DNA from: CAYVFC01 sp964450715
GTDB taxonomy: Bacteria > Myxococcota_A > Polyangia > Polyangiales > JAFGIB01
Direction: 5' to 3'
NCBI GenBank assembly: GCA_964450715.1
Contig: CAYVFC010000248.1
Location: 1-5,983, forward strand
DNA: 5,983 nucleotides
Shown here: one piece after another, positions 5,947 to 5,983 of the stretch
Position numbering within the stretch: the first letter of the stretch is position 1
How the letters are laid out: every line of letters starts with the position of its first letter
Program-made: the position numbers and the translations under genes
Notes under the pieces: generated by a model
What the model saw: the letters and a program-made list of their open reading frames with translations, nothing else
Databases searched by the model: none
What the model was told of the DNA's origin: nothing

Positions 5947-5983
5947 ATAAACGATACGAGACCGGGCGCGTCGGCGGAGCGCA
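5947..5983 (+). CDS. Possible 5' end of a downstream gene with ATA start (partial)
   Basis: Twelve codons are visible after the AAGGAGG site, reading INDTRPGASAER, with no stop before the window ends. If the first codon were ATG, MNDTRPGA would be an ordinary N-terminus. ATA is a very rare bacterial start, so this may be a true non-canonical start, a G-to-A mutation or sequencing error, or no gene at all. The product cannot be recognised from 12 residues. Confidence 0.25.
   Translation, partial: MNDTRPGASAER

Overview
The window is GC-rich, densely coding DNA with every recognisable gene on the + strand. It most likely comes from an uncultured member of the Myxococcota (former Deltaproteobacteria). 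Three things point there: a secreted matrixin-type metalloprotease ending in a MYXO-CTERM-like tag (Cys-Gly-Cys, hydrophobic segment, Arg cluster), a small protein resembling the myxobacterial DUF2378/TIGR02265 paralogous family, and a large cytosolic GAF-PAS hybrid histidine kinase. This placement is inference from gene content; no rRNA or marker gene is present.

Layout. Positions 1-371 hold no confident gene, only a short cysteine-containing open stretch (63-215) that may be the remnant of a secreted protein. A possible operon follows: a DUF2378-like protein of unknown function (372-968), then, 14 nt later, a TatD-family metal-dependent hydrolase with all expected metal ligands (983-1786). 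After a 67-68 nt gap comes a second pair: an exported protein of about 200 aa (1855-2457) and a zinc metalloprotease (2462-3496) only 4 nt apart. These two are probably co-translated, exported and used together in the cell envelope or outside the cell.

Positions 3440-3652 carry a cluster of short palindromic repeats: three hairpins with the same 5-nt loop, one of them inverted, plus a partial fourth flank. The hairpins differ by paired, compensatory substitutions. The first repeat begins exactly after the Arg cluster codons of the protease and supplies its last 17 codons and stop region, so it appears to have lengthened the protein.

The last gene (3739-5907) is a soluble GAF-PAS-HisKA-HATPase-REC hybrid histidine kinase with all catalytic residues present. 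It has no transmembrane segment and no visible partner regulator. Beyond it, a strong AAGGAGG ribosome-binding sequence is followed at ideal spacing by an ATA codon in an open frame. This could be the edge of another gene with a non-canonical or altered start.

I found no CRISPR array, phage defence system, transposase or RNA gene. The window is mostly ordinary chromosomal content; the most notable features are the repeat cluster and its effect on the protease C-terminus.
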